Below, piece by piece: positions 63,624-64,000 of a stretch of 64,000 nucleotides of DNA. The stretch is taken from the NCBI GenBank assembly GCA_008933735.1, contig WBUL01000001.1:464057-528056 (forward strand). Reading direction: 5' to 3'. This stretch comes from Anaerolineae bacterium. GTDB taxonomy: Bacteria > Chloroflexota > Anaerolineae > Aggregatilineales > J027. The position numbers and the translations under genes are program-made. Within the stretch, counting starts at the first letter, position 1, and the number at the start of each line of letters is the position of its first letter. A model generated the notes under the pieces. It was not told where the DNA came from and did not search any database. It saw nothing but the letters and a program-made list of their open reading frames with translations.

Positions 63624-64000
63624 ATGCGCGTTTTATTAATCGACAACTACGACAGTTTTACCTATAACCTCGCGCAGGCGCTGGGCGAACTTGGCGCGGA
63701 AATGTGTGTGATTCGAAATGACCAACTGGCCCTGGAAGATATTCATACCCTCCAGCCTGATCGGATTGTCATTTCTCCTGGCCCTGGCACCCCCGATGAC
63801 AGCGGTATCTCTCAGGACGTTTTACGCGGAATTTCAGCCACAATCCCGACTCTAGGGGTATGTCTGGGGCATCAGTGTATCGGGCAGGTATTTGGTGGCA
63901 AAGTCATTCGGGCTGAAAACTTGATGCACGGCAAAACCTCAGCAGTTTATCATCGCAATCACGCCCTTTTTACGGGAATTCCAAGCCCGTTCACAGCCAC
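63624..64000 (+). CDS. trpG: Anthranilate synthase component II (partial, runs off the window)
   Basis: The first 125 residues of a class I glutamine amidotransferase: MRVLLIDNYDSFTYNLAQ, ISPGPGTPDD and the nucleophile loop LGVCLGHQCIGQVFGG are all TrpG/PabA hallmarks. The ATG at 63624 is chosen with AGAAGGA upstream; an ATG at 63603 in the same frame would add 7 residues. It follows trpE after 24 nt. The rest, and probably more trp genes, lie beyond the window. Confidence 0.95.
   Translation, partial: MRVLLIDNYDSFTYNLAQALGELGAEMCVIRNDQLALEDIHTLQPDRIVISPGPGTPDDSGISQDVLRGISATIPTLGVCLGHQCIGQVFGGKVIRAENLMHGKTSAVYHRNHALFTGIPSPFTA

Overview
The window is a gene-dense bacterial chromosome segment of roughly 50-55% GC by eye. 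It has no insertion sequence, prophage or CRISPR array. The gene content fits Chloroflexota, probably an Anaerolineae-like lineage. The pointers are tandem LysM-M23 peptidases, Ser/Thr kinases and TPR proteins fused to TolB-like propellers, an F420-type LLM oxidoreductase, a PdxR-PdxS-PdxT operon, an S1/ClpC pair, and no outer-membrane or LPS genes. This lineage assignment is an inference from gene content; there is no rRNA here to test it.

Layout. 1-7.8 kb: DegV, a SnoaL-like protein and a YbaK-like deacylase, then a leftward block with a secreted PPC-type protein, RadA, a PP2C-like/propeller membrane protein, a lipase-like hydrolase and a receiver protein. 7.9-14.7 kb: ClpC, ribosomal protein S1 and two LysM-M23 peptidases. 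14.8-19.2 kb: a glycosyltransferase, then pdxR-pdxS-pdxT for pyridoxal phosphate synthesis. 19.2-31.5 kb: a leftward chemosensory operon (cheR, cheW, MCP, hybrid cheA with two HPt domains, cheB, cheW) that runs on into surE, an NmrA-like gene and a secreted metallopeptidase. 31.5-34.5 kb: a matrixin-like peptidase, an ArsR-type regulator with a double AHSA1 protein, a VOC protein, and a SelW-like gene whose UGA codon falls exactly at the U of a CxxU motif. 34.6-36.8 kb: groES-groEL under two CIRCE operators. 36.8-46.6 kb: two membrane TPR proteins, receivers, a Ser/Thr kinase and three paralogous TPR/propeller proteins. 46.6-53.9 kb: an aminotransferase, a DUF4097-like protein and a cNMP-binding/acetoacetate decarboxylase fusion, then RluB-like, LLM, NUDIX, hydrolase and rsmG genes in a tightly coupled run. 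53.8-61.8 kb: a uppP gene interrupted by UGA, tRNA-Ala(CGC), DUF1003, a CCA-adding enzyme, a 13-codon ORF with its own promoter and terminator, a duplicated SWIM protein, Roadblock, FHA, a class V aminotransferase and a second DUF4097-like protein. 61.8-64 kb: a T-box leader with a UGG specifier controlling trpE-trpG.

How the genes work together. Many genes overlap by ATGA or GTGA, so translational coupling is the rule. Regulation can be read directly from sequence at several places: HrcA/CIRCE for groESL, a tRNA-Trp-sensing T-box for trp, and a probable autoregulated PdxR operon whose transcript may be leaderless. The observations most worth following are the UGA-containing SelW-like gene with a bacterial SECIS-like hairpin directly downstream, the separate in-frame UGA in uppP, the short peptide/terminator unit at 57.3 kb, and the cNMP-binding/acetoacetate decarboxylase fusion.
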